A stretch of 64,000 nucleotides of DNA from Acetobacteraceae bacterium. GTDB taxonomy: Bacteria; Pseudomonadota; Alphaproteobacteria; Acetobacterales; Acetobacteraceae. The first letter of the stretch is position 1. Every line of letters starts with the position of its first letter. Shown here one piece after another: positions 1-8,821 of the stretch. The position numbers and the translations under genes are program-made. The stretch lies in NCBI GenBank assembly GCA_025354865.1, contig JANXMB010000048.1, positions 1 to 64,000 of the forward strand, written 5' to 3'. Under the pieces are notes generated by a model. It did no database searches. It saw only the letters and a list, made by a program, of their open reading frames with translations, and was not told the origin of the DNA.

Positions 1-1
1 C

Positions 2-421
2 GTCACCGAGGTGATTAATTTCACCGCCGTGGACGACGTCGGCCGCGTCGTGAACCCGATGATCGTGGAGGGTCAAATTCAGGGCGGCGTCGCCCAGGGC
101 ATCGGGCAGGCGCTGCTGGAAGCCGCGATCTACGACAAATCGGGCCAGCTTCTGAGCGGCTCGATGATGGACTACACGATGCCGCGGGCGGACAATCTGC
201 CCAACTTCAACGTGTCCACCGAGAACACCATGTGTACCCACAACCCCCTGGGGTCGAAGGGCTGCGGCGAGGTCGGGGCCATCGGCTCCCCGCCCGCGAT
301 CATGAACGCGGTGATCGACGCGCTGAAAGAGTACGGCGTGCGTCACATCGATATGCCCGCGACCGGGCCGAAGCTGTGGTCGATCATACAGGCTGGCCAG
401 ACCAAAATGGCGGCGGAATAA
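2..421 (+). CDS. Xanthine dehydrogenase/CO dehydrogenase-type molybdopterin-binding large subunit, C-terminal fragment
   Basis: This is the 3' end of a molybdenum hydroxylase large subunit; its start lies before the window and the frame is open from base 2. About 139 residues are visible. They include the substrate-channel segment DDVGRVVNP, the Q-rich helix [11 protein letters not shown] and the GCGEVGAIG stretch, whose Glu is the conserved catalytic base of this family (CoxL/XdhB type). Such enzymes use a Mo-pterin cofactor to hydroxylate purines, aldehydes, aromatics or CO. The FAD subunit follows 13 bases after the stop, so the two are one operon. A 2Fe-2S small subunit is expected nearby but is not in the window. 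The substrate cannot be told from this fragment. Confidence 0.9.
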   Translation, partial: VTEVINFTAVDDVGRVVNPMIVEGQIQGGVAQGIGQALLEAAIYDKSGQLLSGSMMDYTMPRADNLPNFNVSTENTMCTHNPLGSKGCGEVGAIGSPPAIMNAVIDALKEYGVRHIDMPATGPKLWSIIQAGQTKMAAE

Positions 422-434
422 AGGAGTCGGAACG

Positions 435-1226
435 ATGTACGATTTTACCTATTCGAAACCGGCCTGCCTTGCCGATGCGGTGGCCGCACTGACCGCCGAC
501 GACGAAGCCAGGGCGCTGGCCGGCGGCATGACCTATATCCCGGTGTTGAAGCAGCGGCTGGCCAAACCCTCGGCGGTGGTGGATCTCGCGGACCTCGGTC
601 TAGCCGGAATCACGGTGACGGCGACGACCGTGACCATCGGCGCCATGACCCGGCACGAAGCGGTGGCGAAAAGCGCCGAGGTGCGGCAAGCCATTCCGGC
701 CCTGGCCGCTCTGGCCGGCGGCATCGGCGATGAGGCTGTGCGCCATCGCGGCACCATCGGCGGATCGCTCGCCAACAATGACCCTGCCGCGTGCTACCCC
801 TCGGCCGTGCTGGCCCTGGGCGCCACGATTACGACCAACAAGCGCTCGATCGCTGCCGACGATTATTTCCAGGGCATGTTCTCCACCGCGCTGGAACAGG
901 GCGAGTTGATCGTTTCCGTGACCTTCCCGATCCCGCAGAAGGCCGGTTACGAGAAATTCAAGAACCCGGCCTCGCGCTATGCGATCGTCGGAGCGTTCGT
1001 CGCGCAATTCGCCAATGGCGCCCGTGTGGCGGTGACTGGCGCCAGCCAAGGCGGCGTGTTCCGGCACGAGGGGATGGAAAAAGCTTTGTCCGCCAACTTC
1101 TCCGCCGACGCAACGATCGGGGTTGCCACCTCGGCAGACAACATGAACGGCGACATCCACGCCAGCGCCGAGTATCGGGCGCATCTGGTGGGCGTCATTA
1201 CCAAACGCGCCGTCGCGAAGGCGTAA
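435..1226 (+). CDS. Molybdenum hydroxylase FAD-binding medium subunit (CoxM/CutM type)
   Basis: This 263-residue protein has the usual length for the medium subunit of xanthine dehydrogenase-family enzymes. It binds FAD and passes electrons from the iron-sulfur subunit to an acceptor. The N-terminal AGGMTYIPVLK loop and the central GGIGDEAVRHRGTIGGSLAN segment are the two FAD pyrophosphate-binding motifs of the CO_deh_flav family. It starts 13 bases after the large-subunit stop with AAGGAG just upstream, so it is translated as part of the same operon. The L-then-M order, with the small subunit presumably upstream, is common in alphaproteobacteria. The physiological substrate is not identifiable here. 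Confidence 0.92.
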   Translation: MYDFTYSKPACLADAVAALTADDEARALAGGMTYIPVLKQRLAKPSAVVDLADLGLAGITVTATTVTIGAMTRHEAVAKSAEVRQAIPALAALAGGIGDEAVRHRGTIGGSLANNDPAACYPSAVLALGATITTNKRSIAADDYFQGMFSTALEQGELIVSVTFPIPQKAGYEKFKNPASRYAIVGAFVAQFANGARVAVTGASQGGVFRHEGMEKALSANFSADATIGVATSADNMNGDIHASAEYRAHLVGVITKRAVAKA

Positions 1227-1334
1227 ACAACGGCGGCGGGGATGGCCGAAACGCCGTCCCCGCCCCAATACAAGGCGCGATCGGCCCAGCGTTGCGCGTC
1301 GCCTCGGCCGATCGGCCAGGACCGAGGTGCCGCG

Positions 1335-1598
1335 ATGGACATCGTCAACGACATCCACCCCCTCTCTGCCTTCCACGCCGGTTCGACGTCCCTTCTGCAG
1401 CAATTGAAGGCGACCGGCCGCCCTATCGTGTTGACGATCGACGGCAAGGCGGAACTCGTCGTGCAGGACGCCGCTGCCTATCAACAACTCTGCGAGCTAG
1501 CCGCAGGCGCCGGCCCGATCGCCGCAGACCCGGCAGAGAACGAACCCAGCGGCGATATATTCGAAGATATGCGCCGGCGGTTGGGGCTGGCGCCGTGA
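1335..1598 (+). CDS. Phd/YefM-type antitoxin without an adjacent toxin
   Basis: This 87-residue protein fits the Phd/YefM antitoxin fold. A short N-terminal strand is followed by a helix (SLLQQLKATGRP), then the strand IVLTIDGKAELVV and the DAAAYQQL helix, a layout matching the family's DNA-binding dimer domain. The C-terminal 30 residues are acidic and probably disordered, as in antitoxins that wrap a RelE or Doc partner. No RelE/ParE or Doc gene follows. The last bases instead overlap a GTG start (GTGA) of an alpha/beta hydrolase. A longer frame opens upstream at 1242, but the ATG at 1335 begins the conserved part. The toxin may be lost, or the protein may act as a stand-alone repressor. 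Confidence 0.72.
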   Translation: MDIVNDIHPLSAFHAGSTSLLQQLKATGRPIVLTIDGKAELVVQDAAAYQQLCELAAGAGPIAADPAENEPSGDIFEDMRRRLGLAP

Positions 1599-2443
1599 CG
1601 GGGTTGGCGGCGCTGGTGGCGAACCCCGGCGCGCAAACGATGCCGTATTTCGATCCAGCGTTTCCGGATCGGCGGCTGGTTCTGCACAGCGCTTGCCCGA
1701 GCGGTTTCGGCCCCGCGACACCGGTGCTGTTCGTGCATCATGGGGTCGCGCGCAATGGGCAGGCCTATCGCGATTATTGGCTGGAACACGTGGACTCCTG
1801 CGGCATTCTGGCCATCGCCATCGAGTTCCCCGAAGAATCCTTCCCCGAATACCTGTGGTACAATTTTGGCAATCTGCACGCCAAAGACGGGACGCCCAAC
1901 CCGCGATCGGACTGGACATTCGGCATCGACGATCGGTTGTTTTCGGCCTTGCAGGCCGAAGACGTGGTCGAAAGCCAACGCTATGGCGTCTTCGGCCATT
2001 CGGCCGGCGGGCAATACGTGCACCGCATGCTGTCGTTCGGCTACCGCGATCGGGTCGCGGTCGCGGTCAGCGCCAATGCCGGCACCTATGCCATGCCCGA
2101 CCTGGACATCCCCTGGCCCTTCGGCCTCGGCGATGTCGGACTGACGCCGGCAGCGTTGCAAGCCGTGCTGGAATTTCCGATCGCGATCATGGCCGGCACC
2201 GAGGATACCAGGACAACCGGCAAGTTCTTCCCGAAAGGACCGCGCTCGTTACGCCAAGGCCCGCATCGGCACGCGCGAGCGCATACTTATATCCGCATGG
2301 GGCACGACGCCGCAGCGGCGTTGGGCACGACCTGTCGATGGGCCGTCATCGATGTGCCGGGCGTCGGGCACAGCGGCCGAGGCATGTCCGCCGCCGCCGC
2401 GCCGGTTGTTGCCGCAGCGCTGCATGCGGCCCAAACGGGATAA
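1595..2443 (+). CDS. Alpha/beta hydrolase
   Basis: This protein of about 282 residues carries the alpha/beta-hydrolase nucleophile elbow GHSAGG near residue 135, an early HHG oxyanion-type segment (VLFVHHG), a MAGTEDT strand-turn around the expected acid residue and a C-terminal GVGHSGRG that supplies the catalytic His. The overall plan resembles esterases and polyhydroxybutyrate-depolymerase-like hydrolases, but the substrate is unknown. The GTG at 1595 overlaps the antitoxin stop by four bases, which implies coupled translation. An ATG at 1640 is an alternative start that would lose no core strand. There is no clear signal peptide, so a cytoplasmic role is likely. Confidence 0.72.
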   Translation: MTGLAALVANPGAQTMPYFDPAFPDRRLVLHSACPSGFGPATPVLFVHHGVARNGQAYRDYWLEHVDSCGILAIAIEFPEESFPEYLWYNFGNLHAKDGTPNPRSDWTFGIDDRLFSALQAEDVVESQRYGVFGHSAGGQYVHRMLSFGYRDRVAVAVSANAGTYAMPDLDIPWPFGLGDVGLTPAALQAVLEFPIAIMAGTEDTRTTGKFFPKGPRSLRQGPHRHARAHTYIRMGHDAAAALGTTCRWAVIDVPGVGHSGRGMSAAAAPVVAAALHAAQTG

Positions 2444-2528
2444 GCCTCGCGGTAAACCGCCATAAGATCGTTGCTGACGGCAGCGGCCTGGGATTAGGCT
2501 CTGTTTGTCATTGGGAAGGCTCAGCATC

Positions 2529-4118
2529 ATGAAACGCCGCACCATTCTGCGCACCGCGCTCGCCGGAACCGCTGCCCTCGCCGCACCGCGGGTCGTGAGC
2601 GCCCAGAGTAAATCGAAAACCGTCACGTTCGCGCCGCACGCCGATCTGGCGTCGCTCGATCCGGTCTGGACGACGGCGGACATCACCCGCAATTATTCCC
2701 TTGCCGTATTCGATACGCTCTATGGTTACGATGCCAATTTCGTGGTGCGCCCGCAGATGGTGGCCGGCGACAAGACCGAAAACGACGGTAAATTGTGGGA
2801 ACTCACGCTGCGCGATGGCCTGAAATTCCACGACGGCGAGAAAGTGCTGGCCAAGGATTGCGTCGCCACGATCCAACGCTGGTCGAAACGCAATCCTTTC
2901 GGTCAGGCGATGATGAAGCGGGTGGACGAGGTTTCGGCCCCGTCGGACAATGTCATTCGTTTCCGCCTCAACAAGCCATTCCCGTTGCTGCGCGCCGCCT
3001 TGGCCGAGGTCTATTGCGCGATCATGCCGGAACGTCTGGCGAAGACCGATCCGCTGCAACAAATTCCCGAAGCGATCGGCAGCGGTCCATTCCGTTTCCT
3101 GACCAACGAACGCATCCCTGGCTCCCGCATCGTCCTCGCTCGGAACGAAGCCTACGTACCCCGAGCGGAGGGGACGCCGAGCTTCAACACCGGACCGAAA
3201 ATCGTGCATGTGGATCGTGCGATCTGGAATTTCATTCCGGATGCATCGACCATTTCCGCAGCCCTGCAAAACGGCGAAATCGATTGGTGGGAACAGCCGG
3301 CGATCGACTTAATACCGTCGATGCGTAAGAATAAGGATATCGTGATCGGGGTGAAGGACCGCACCGGCGAAATCGGCTGTTTGCGGTTCAATCATTTGAA
3401 TCCGCCGTTCAACAATCCCGCGATCCGGCGCGTCGTGCTGTCGGCCTTCGACCAGAAGGAAATTATGGATGCCTATGCCGGCGCCGAACCGGCGCTGATC
3501 AAGACCGAGGTTGGCATCTTCGTCCCCGGTACCCCGATGGCCAGCACCGTCGGTGTCGAGCGGACGCACGGCATCAAAGATTTCGCGAAATTGAAAAAGG
3601 ACCTCGCGGCGGCAGGCTACAACGGCGAAAAGATCGTGGTTCTGGCAGCAACAACGCTGCCGAATATCTGGGCCGAGGCGCAGGTCGCGACCGATATCCT
3701 CACCAAAATGGGGTTCAACGTCGATATGCAGACGCTGGAATGGGGCACCGTGGTGCAACGCCGCGCCAGCAAGGAATCGATCGACAAAGGCGGTTGGAAC
3801 ATTTTCTACACCTATCTCGGCGGGTTCGGTAACGTCTCGCCCGCGCCGAATATCGCCATCCGTGGCACCGGCACCGGGGCCGGAACCTGGTTCGGTTGGC
3901 CAACAAGCCCGAAAATGGAAACGCTGTACGACGCTTGGTTCGAGGCGCCGGACCTGGGTGCGCAGAAGAAGATCGTCGACGACATGCAAGCCGTGTTCTG
4001 GGACGATCCGCCGTATGTCCCGCTGGGCATGTACGACCAACCGACCGCATATCGTTCCTACCTGTCCGAGGTGCCGGACGGCTGGCCGCAATTCTACGGA
4101 CTGAAAAAGAACATCTGA
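2529..4118 (+). CDS. Peptide/nickel-type ABC transporter substrate-binding protein (SBP_bac_5), Tat-exported
   Basis: This periplasmic solute-binding protein is about 529 residues long. The N-terminus KRRTILRTALAG followed by an Ala-rich stretch and an AxA-type site before QSK looks like a twin-arginine signal. The mature protein starts with LASLDPVWTT and has the ETLYGYD-like and LRDGLKFHDGEKV segments typical of the DppA/OppA family, plus the late YVPLGMYDQP region. The ATG at 2529 is preferred over an upstream in-frame start because it directly precedes the KRR motif. No permease or ATPase gene adjoins it. Its only partner is the oxidoreductase that starts one base after its stop, so the ligand may be an amino-acid-like compound. 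Confidence 0.88.
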   Translation: MKRRTILRTALAGTAALAAPRVVSAQSKSKTVTFAPHADLASLDPVWTTADITRNYSLAVFDTLYGYDANFVVRPQMVAGDKTENDGKLWELTLRDGLKFHDGEKVLAKDCVATIQRWSKRNPFGQAMMKRVDEVSAPSDNVIRFRLNKPFPLLRAALAEVYCAIMPERLAKTDPLQQIPEAIGSGPFRFLTNERIPGSRIVLARNEAYVPRAEGTPSFNTGPKIVHVDRAIWNFIPDASTISAALQNGEIDWWEQPAIDLIPSMRKNKDIVIGVKDRTGEIGCLRFNHLNPPFNNPAIRRVVLSAFDQKEIMDAYAGAEPALIKTEVGIFVPGTPMASTVGVERTHGIKDFAKLKKDLAAAGYNGEKIVVLAATTLPNIWAEAQVATDILTKMGFNVDMQTLEWGTVVQRRASKESIDKGGWNIFYTYLGGFGNVSPAPNIAIRGTGTGAGTWFGWPTSPKMETLYDAWFEAPDLGAQKKIVDDMQAVFWDDPPYVPLGMYDQPTAYRSYLSEVPDGWPQFYGLKKNI

Positions 4119-4119
4119 C

Positions 4120-5376
4120 ATGCATGTCGTTGTCATCGGCGCCGGCATTGTCGGCGCCGCCTGCGCGTTGGAATCGTTGCGCGACGGACATCGCGTCACC
4201 ATCGTCGAGCCCGGCGAACCCGGGGGCGAGCAAGCCGCCAGTTACGGCAACGGCACCTTGCTCAACCCCAGTTCGGTCATTCCCATGTCGTCCCCCGGCC
4301 TGTGGAAAAAAGTGCCATCCTACCTCGCCGATCCGCTCGGTCCACTAGCGATCCGTTGGTCTTATTTACCGAAAATCCTGCCGTGGTTACGGCGTTTTTT
4401 GGCGGCGGGCTCGACGCCGGACAAAGTGCGTGCGATCGGCAAAGCCTTGCGACCGCTGCTGGATCGGGCGCCGGAACGTCACCTCAAACTCGCCGAAGAA
4501 GCCGGCGTCGGCGAGATGATTACCAAACAGGGTGTATTGTTCGCTTTCCCCGACCGCAGCGCGTTCGAAGCCGAGGCTTTGTCGTGGAAAGTCCGCGCCG
4601 ATAACGGCGTCCAATGGTTGGAATTGGATGAAGATGCGTTACGGCAGCAGGAGCCGTCACTCGACCGGCATTACAAATTCGCCGTTCTGGTGCAGGAAAA
4701 CGGCCAATGCCGCGATCCCGGCGCCTATGTCGCCGCATTGATCCGCCATGCGGAAGCCCAGGGCGCGGCACTGCAACGAAACCGTGCCACCGGATTTCGT
4801 ATCGAATCCGGTCGTTTGAAAGCCGTCACGATCGACAACGGGGAGATTGCCTGCGATCGTGCCGTCATCGCCGCCGGCGCTTGGTCGAAAGCCTTGGCTC
4901 GGCTGGCCGGCGATGTCGTACCGTTGGAAACCGAACGAGGGTATCACATCGTCATCGCAAATCCTGGTATCGAACCGCGTTATCCGGTGATGCCGAGCGA
5001 TGGGAAGATGGGATGTGCGATGACGCCGCAGGGGTTGCGGTTGGGTGGGCAGGTGGAATTGGCGGGCCTGGAAGCCGATCCCAATTGGAACCGCGCGGAT
5101 GTGCTGCTGAAATTCGCCCGCAAGGTCTATCCCGGCATTCCCGAGGGGCTGTCGCTGGACAATGTCGCGGTGTGGATGGGCCATCGTCCCTCGATGCCCG
5201 ACGGGCTGCCCTGCCTTGGCCCGGCGTCGGGATGTTCCGATGTGATCTATGCCTTCGGGCACGGCCATGTGGGTTTGACGGCAGGGGCGACGACCGGGCT
5301 GGTGGTGGCGGATATTCTCGCCGGACGGCAACCCCGCATCGATCTGACCCCTTATGCCCCGACGCGGTTCCGGTAA
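4120..5376 (+). CDS. FAD-dependent amino-acid oxidoreductase (DadA-like)
   Basis: This 418-residue flavoprotein of the DAO family has the dinucleotide motif VVVIGAGIVGAACALE at the extreme N-terminus. The NGTLLNPSSVIP loop follows, and later come the RGYHIV substrate-channel segment and the closing GHGHVGLTAGATTG FAD-binding motif. DadA-type enzymes oxidatively deaminate D-amino acids and pass electrons to the respiratory chain. The start lies one base beyond the upstream binding-protein stop, so the two are co-translated. The simplest reading is uptake and then oxidation of a D-amino acid or related amine, but the substrate is an inference. Confidence 0.87.
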   Translation: MHVVVIGAGIVGAACALESLRDGHRVTIVEPGEPGGEQAASYGNGTLLNPSSVIPMSSPGLWKKVPSYLADPLGPLAIRWSYLPKILPWLRRFLAAGSTPDKVRAIGKALRPLLDRAPERHLKLAEEAGVGEMITKQGVLFAFPDRSAFEAEALSWKVRADNGVQWLELDEDALRQQEPSLDRHYKFAVLVQENGQCRDPGAYVAALIRHAEAQGAALQRNRATGFRIESGRLKAVTIDNGEIACDRAVIAAGAWSKALARLAGDVVPLETERGYHIVIANPGIEPRYPVMPSDGKMGCAMTPQGLRLGGQVELAGLEADPNWNRADVLLKFARKVYPGIPEGLSLDNVAVWMGHRPSMPDGLPCLGPASGCSDVIYAFGHGHVGLTAGATTGLVVADILAGRQPRIDLTPYAPTRFR

Positions 5377-5396
5377 CCGCGCAGGGGCGCGCGATT

Positions 5397-7238
5397 TTAC
5401 TCCGACGCCGAACCTATTTCCCGGCGCACGACCGCCAGAACCGCATCGCCGTAGCGATCCAGTTTCGACGCGCCGACGCCCTTGATCTGACTGAGTTCGT
5501 CTCGATCGTTCGGCCGCACGGCTGCGAGATCGCGGAGCACGGTGTCGTGGAAAATGACGTAGGGCGGCACGGACTGGGATTTAGCCTCGGCGGCGCGCCA
5601 AGCACGCAATGCCTCGAACAAGCCGGCGGACACCGGTCCGGCCGATGGCGCATCGGCAATGATCCGGCGTCGATCCGGTTTCGCAGTGGGCCGCTTCGGG
5701 GTCTCCTGGCGCAACATCACCCGCACTTCGCCGCGCAGGATGGGACGTGCTTCCTCCTGCACCAGAAACAATCCCCCATGCCCCGCCGTATCCACATCCA
5801 ATGCTCGGTTTGCCACCAATTGGCGGATCAGGGCGCGCCAATACTGTACGGAACGATCCGCACCGATACCGAATGTGGGCAACCGATCGTGCCCGTGGCG
5901 CAGGATGGCTTCCGATTTTTCGCCGCGCAGCACCGCAACAATATGCAATGCACCGAAAATTTGATCGGTTCGATAGACGGCTGAAAGTATTTTTTGCGCC
6001 TCGACCGTCGCGTCGGCCATAACGGGCGGGGCATCGCAATTGTCGCAATGACCGCAATCGCCGGACAGCGTTTCGCCGAAACATGCCAGCAACGTTCGGG
6101 TGCGGCAGGTCACCGCCTCGGTCAATGCGACCATTTCTTCCAGCTTGGTACGCATGACCCGCTTCTGGGTCTCGGGCGCCGAGGACTGCGCAAGCCAATG
6201 CCGCGCCTGCGCAATATCCTGACCGCCATACAGCAGCAGGGTATTCGACGGATCGCCGTCCCGCCCGGCTCGGCCGATTTGCTGGTAATAAGCCTCCGGC
6301 GAGTCGGGCATATCCAGATGCGCCACGAACCGCACGTCCGGGCGATCGATACCCATGCCGAACGCAATGGTCGCAACGATCACCACCGGCTCACCGGATC
6401 GGAACCGCGTCAGAGATTCGCGCTTATGTTGCGGATCCAGACCGGCATGGAACGCGATCGCCGGAAACCCTTTTTCCCCCAGCTTCGCCGCCATACGTTC
6501 GGTTTTCGCTCGACTTCCGCAATAAACGATGCCGCATTGCCCTTTGTGTTGCGCCAGGAACTCCAACAATTGTGCGGTTTCGCCGACTTTCGCCTCCGCT
6601 GCCACATGTAGATTGGAACGGTGGAAACTATCGAGGAAGACCTCCGCTTCCCGCATTCCCAGGGCCGCGAGAATATCGGTGCGGGTGCGGGTATCGGCGG
6701 TCGCGGTCAGGGCGATGCGGGGCACGCCGGGGAAACGTTCCGGTAGCAGCGCCAACCCGCGATATTCCGGGCGGAATTCGTGCCCCCATTGGGACACGCA
6801 ATGCGCCTCATCGATGGCAAAAAGCGACACCGGAATCCGCGACAATCGATCGATCGTGCCGTTGCCGAGCAGCCGCTCGGGGGAAACGTAGAGCAGGTCG
6901 AGGGTGCCTTCGACCATGTCGCGATAGACCGATCGGGCCTCGGCGGGGTCCAATTCGGAATGCAAGGCACCGGCATTGACCCCGACCTGACGCAGGGCCG
7001 CGACCTGATCGTCCATCAACGCGATCAAGGGGGACACGATGACGGCGGTTCCGGGGCGGCAGAGCGCGGGGACCTGGTAGCAGATACTTTTGCCGCCGCC
7101 GGTGGGCATCAGCACCAACGCGTCGCCCCCGGCGATCACGTGGCGCACGACGTCTTCCTGCTGACCGCGAAAACCGGGGAAGCCGAAAACACGGCGCAAC
7201 GCTGCGACGGGATCTTCTTGGATCCGAGCCTGCAACAT
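5397..7238 (-). CDS. recQ: ATP-dependent DNA helicase RecQ
   Basis: This superfamily 2 helicase of about 613 residues unwinds DNA 3'-5' in recombinational repair. Walker A is MPTGGGKS near residue 45. The RecQ-specific DEAHCVSQWGHEFRPEYR covers motif II and the aromatic-rich loop. IAFGMGIDRPDVRFVAH and QQIGRAGRDG are motifs V and VI. Cysteines in GDCGHCDNCDAP form the zinc-binding site. A winged helix follows, and one C-terminal HRDC domain (about residues 535-605) contains the helix-hairpin-like IKGVGASKLDRYG. The ATG at 7238 is chosen; an in-frame TTG at 7280 would add 14 unconserved residues. It converges with the DadA-like gene, 20 bases away. Confidence 0.95.
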   Translation of the reverse strand: MLQARIQEDPVAALRRVFGFPGFRGQQEDVVRHVIAGGDALVLMPTGGGKSICYQVPALCRPGTAVIVSPLIALMDDQVAALRQVGVNAGALHSELDPAEARSVYRDMVEGTLDLLYVSPERLLGNGTIDRLSRIPVSLFAIDEAHCVSQWGHEFRPEYRGLALLPERFPGVPRIALTATADTRTRTDILAALGMREAEVFLDSFHRSNLHVAAEAKVGETAQLLEFLAQHKGQCGIVYCGSRAKTERMAAKLGEKGFPAIAFHAGLDPQHKRESLTRFRSGEPVVIVATIAFGMGIDRPDVRFVAHLDMPDSPEAYYQQIGRAGRDGDPSNTLLLYGGQDIAQARHWLAQSSAPETQKRVMRTKLEEMVALTEAVTCRTRTLLACFGETLSGDCGHCDNCDAPPVMADATVEAQKILSAVYRTDQIFGALHIVAVLRGEKSEAILRHGHDRLPTFGIGADRSVQYWRALIRQLVANRALDVDTAGHGGLFLVQEEARPILRGEVRVMLRQETPKRPTAKPDRRRIIADAPSAGPVSAGLFEALRAWRAAEAKSQSVPPYVIFHDTVLRDLAAVRPNDRDELSQIKGVGASKLDRYGDAVLAVVRREIGSASE

Positions 7239-7356
7239 CAGCTGGGGACCGCCGAACGGCGCATGGTCGAGTCTCTCCAACGGCGGGGAGCGGTCTTCGT
7301 GCCGCCCCCCCTCGCCCCCGTCAACCGCGGATCGACGATCGCGATGGAATCGCCGG

Positions 7357-8529
7357 TCAAAGTATCAGCGGCAACCCGACGTAATTCTCGGCCAGCGCCG
7401 TCGAGGCGGCGACCGAACCGAACAGCGCATCCAACTCCGCCTGCTGCACCCGGCGCTCGAACGGGCTGTGCTCGGCGAAGCGATGCAGCAGGCTGGTCAT
7501 CCACCAGGAAAAGCGCTGCGCCTTCCACACCCGACGCAGGCAGGTCTCGCTGTAGGTATCCAGATAGTTTGTATCGCCGGAACGGAACCACGCCGTCAGC
7601 GCCCGCGTCAGCACCGCAACATCGGCCGCCGCTAAATTGAGGCCCTTGGCACCCGTCGGCGGCACGATATGGGCCGCATCGCCCAGCAGGAACAGCCTGC
7701 CATACTGCATCGGCTCCACCACGAAGCTGCGCATCGGGGTCACCCCTTTTTGCGAGATCGGCCCGTCCTGCAAGGCGAACCCATCGCGCGCGAGCCGCAC
7801 CGACAGCTCGCTCCAAATCCGATCGTCGGACCATTGCGCAAGGTCCTCGTCCGGCGCGCACTGCAAATACAGCCGGCTGACCGACGGCGATCGCATCGAC
7901 AGCAACGCGAAACCCCGATCGTGGCTGGCATAAACCACCTCCGGCGAGGACGGCGCGACATCGGCCAGAATGCCCAGCCAGCCGAAGGGGTATTCGCGAT
8001 CGAAGGACTGCCGCGCGGCTGCGGGAATGGTGTCGCGGGCGATGCCGTGGAACCCGTCGCAGCCGGCCACGATGGCACAATCCAGTCGGTGCGTCCGGCC
8101 GTCCTGCTCGTAAACGATAAAGGGCGCGTCGGTGCGCAGATCGTGCAGGCCGATGCAAGTCGCCTCGAACCGGATATCGCCCCCGGCCGCAAGCCGAGCC
8201 GCGATCAGGTCCTGGACGATCTTATGTTGGGAGTAGACGACGATGCCGCGACCGGTCAACGCCGCGAGGTCGATCCGGTGGTCGCGGCCCCCGGTGCGCA
8301 GGGCAATGCCCTCGTGGCGCAGGCCCTCCGCCCGCATCCGCTCCCCCACACCGCTGTCGTTCAACAGTTGCTCGACCGGTTGTTCCAGCACCCCGGCGCG
8401 GATGCGGGCTTCGACATAGGCGCGGGAGCGGGATTCGAGCACCACCGACTCGATGCCGGCCAGATGCAGCAGGTGCGACAACAACAATCCGGCCGGACCG
8501 GCACCGACAATTCCCACCTGCGTGCGCAT
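7357..8529 (-). CDS. pobA: 4-hydroxybenzoate 3-monooxygenase
   Basis: This 390-residue flavoprotein matches PobA in length. It converts 4-hydroxybenzoate to protocatechuate with NAD(P)H and O2. Visible motifs are the N-terminal GIVGAGPAGLLLSHLL for ADP binding, the CDGFHGIAR (DG) motif shared by FAD and NADPH, and GDAAHIVPPTGAKGLNLA for the flavin ribityl chain. The start at 8529 gives the classic MRTQVGIVGAGPAG opening; an upstream extension of the frame to 8664 would run into the divergent gene. No PobR-type regulator or protocatechuate gene lies in the window. The 85-base divergent region with the AtzG-like gene must hold both promoters. Confidence 0.94.
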   Translation of the reverse strand: MRTQVGIVGAGPAGLLLSHLLHLAGIESVVLESRSRAYVEARIRAGVLEQPVEQLLNDSGVGERMRAEGLRHEGIALRTGGRDHRIDLAALTGRGIVVYSQHKIVQDLIAARLAAGGDIRFEATCIGLHDLRTDAPFIVYEQDGRTHRLDCAIVAGCDGFHGIARDTIPAAARQSFDREYPFGWLGILADVAPSSPEVVYASHDRGFALLSMRSPSVSRLYLQCAPDEDLAQWSDDRIWSELSVRLARDGFALQDGPISQKGVTPMRSFVVEPMQYGRLFLLGDAAHIVPPTGAKGLNLAAADVAVLTRALTAWFRSGDTNYLDTYSETCLRRVWKAQRFSWWMTSLLHRFAEHSPFERRVQQAELDALFGSVAASTALAENYVGLPLIL

Positions 8530-8614
8530 TCGTTCCTCCCGTTTGTTGTTGGGACTTGTAACCTCGGTCGTTCCGGTGTGCATAATGCTGCATCGCAGCG
8601 AACAGGAGTCCCCG

Positions 8615-8821
8615 ATGCCTCCCCTCTCCCCCGACGCGTTGGCCCGCGAATTCGACGCATTCATGGCACGCGGAGGGCTGACCGTGCCGCCCGCGCGCCG
8701 TGCCGCCGTGTTGGCATCCTATGCCGACTTCCGAGCACAGATCGATTTGTTGCACGGACGCCAGGATCACACGGGGGAGCCGGCGCATATCTTCGCACTC
8801 CCCCCGGTCGGAGACGCATGA
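8615..8821 (+). CDS. AtzG-like small subunit (DUF4089)
   Basis: This 68-residue protein resembles AtzG/DUF4089 proteins, which form a small structural subunit for AtzE-type amidohydrolases. The recognisable parts are the helix SYADFRAQIDLLHG and the acidic tail ending in an alanine. It has AGGAG six bases before its ATG. Its stop overlaps the start of the amidase as ATGATGG, with the amidase ATG inside the TGA context, so the two proteins are made in equal amounts. In cyanuric-acid degradation AtzG is needed for soluble, active AtzE. Here it strengthens the idea that the amidase is an AtzE-like enzyme and not a generic amidase. The assignment rests on size, sequence pattern and context. Confidence 0.72.
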   Translation: MPPLSPDALAREFDAFMARGGLTVPPARRAAVLASYADFRAQIDLLHGRQDHTGEPAHIFALPPVGDA

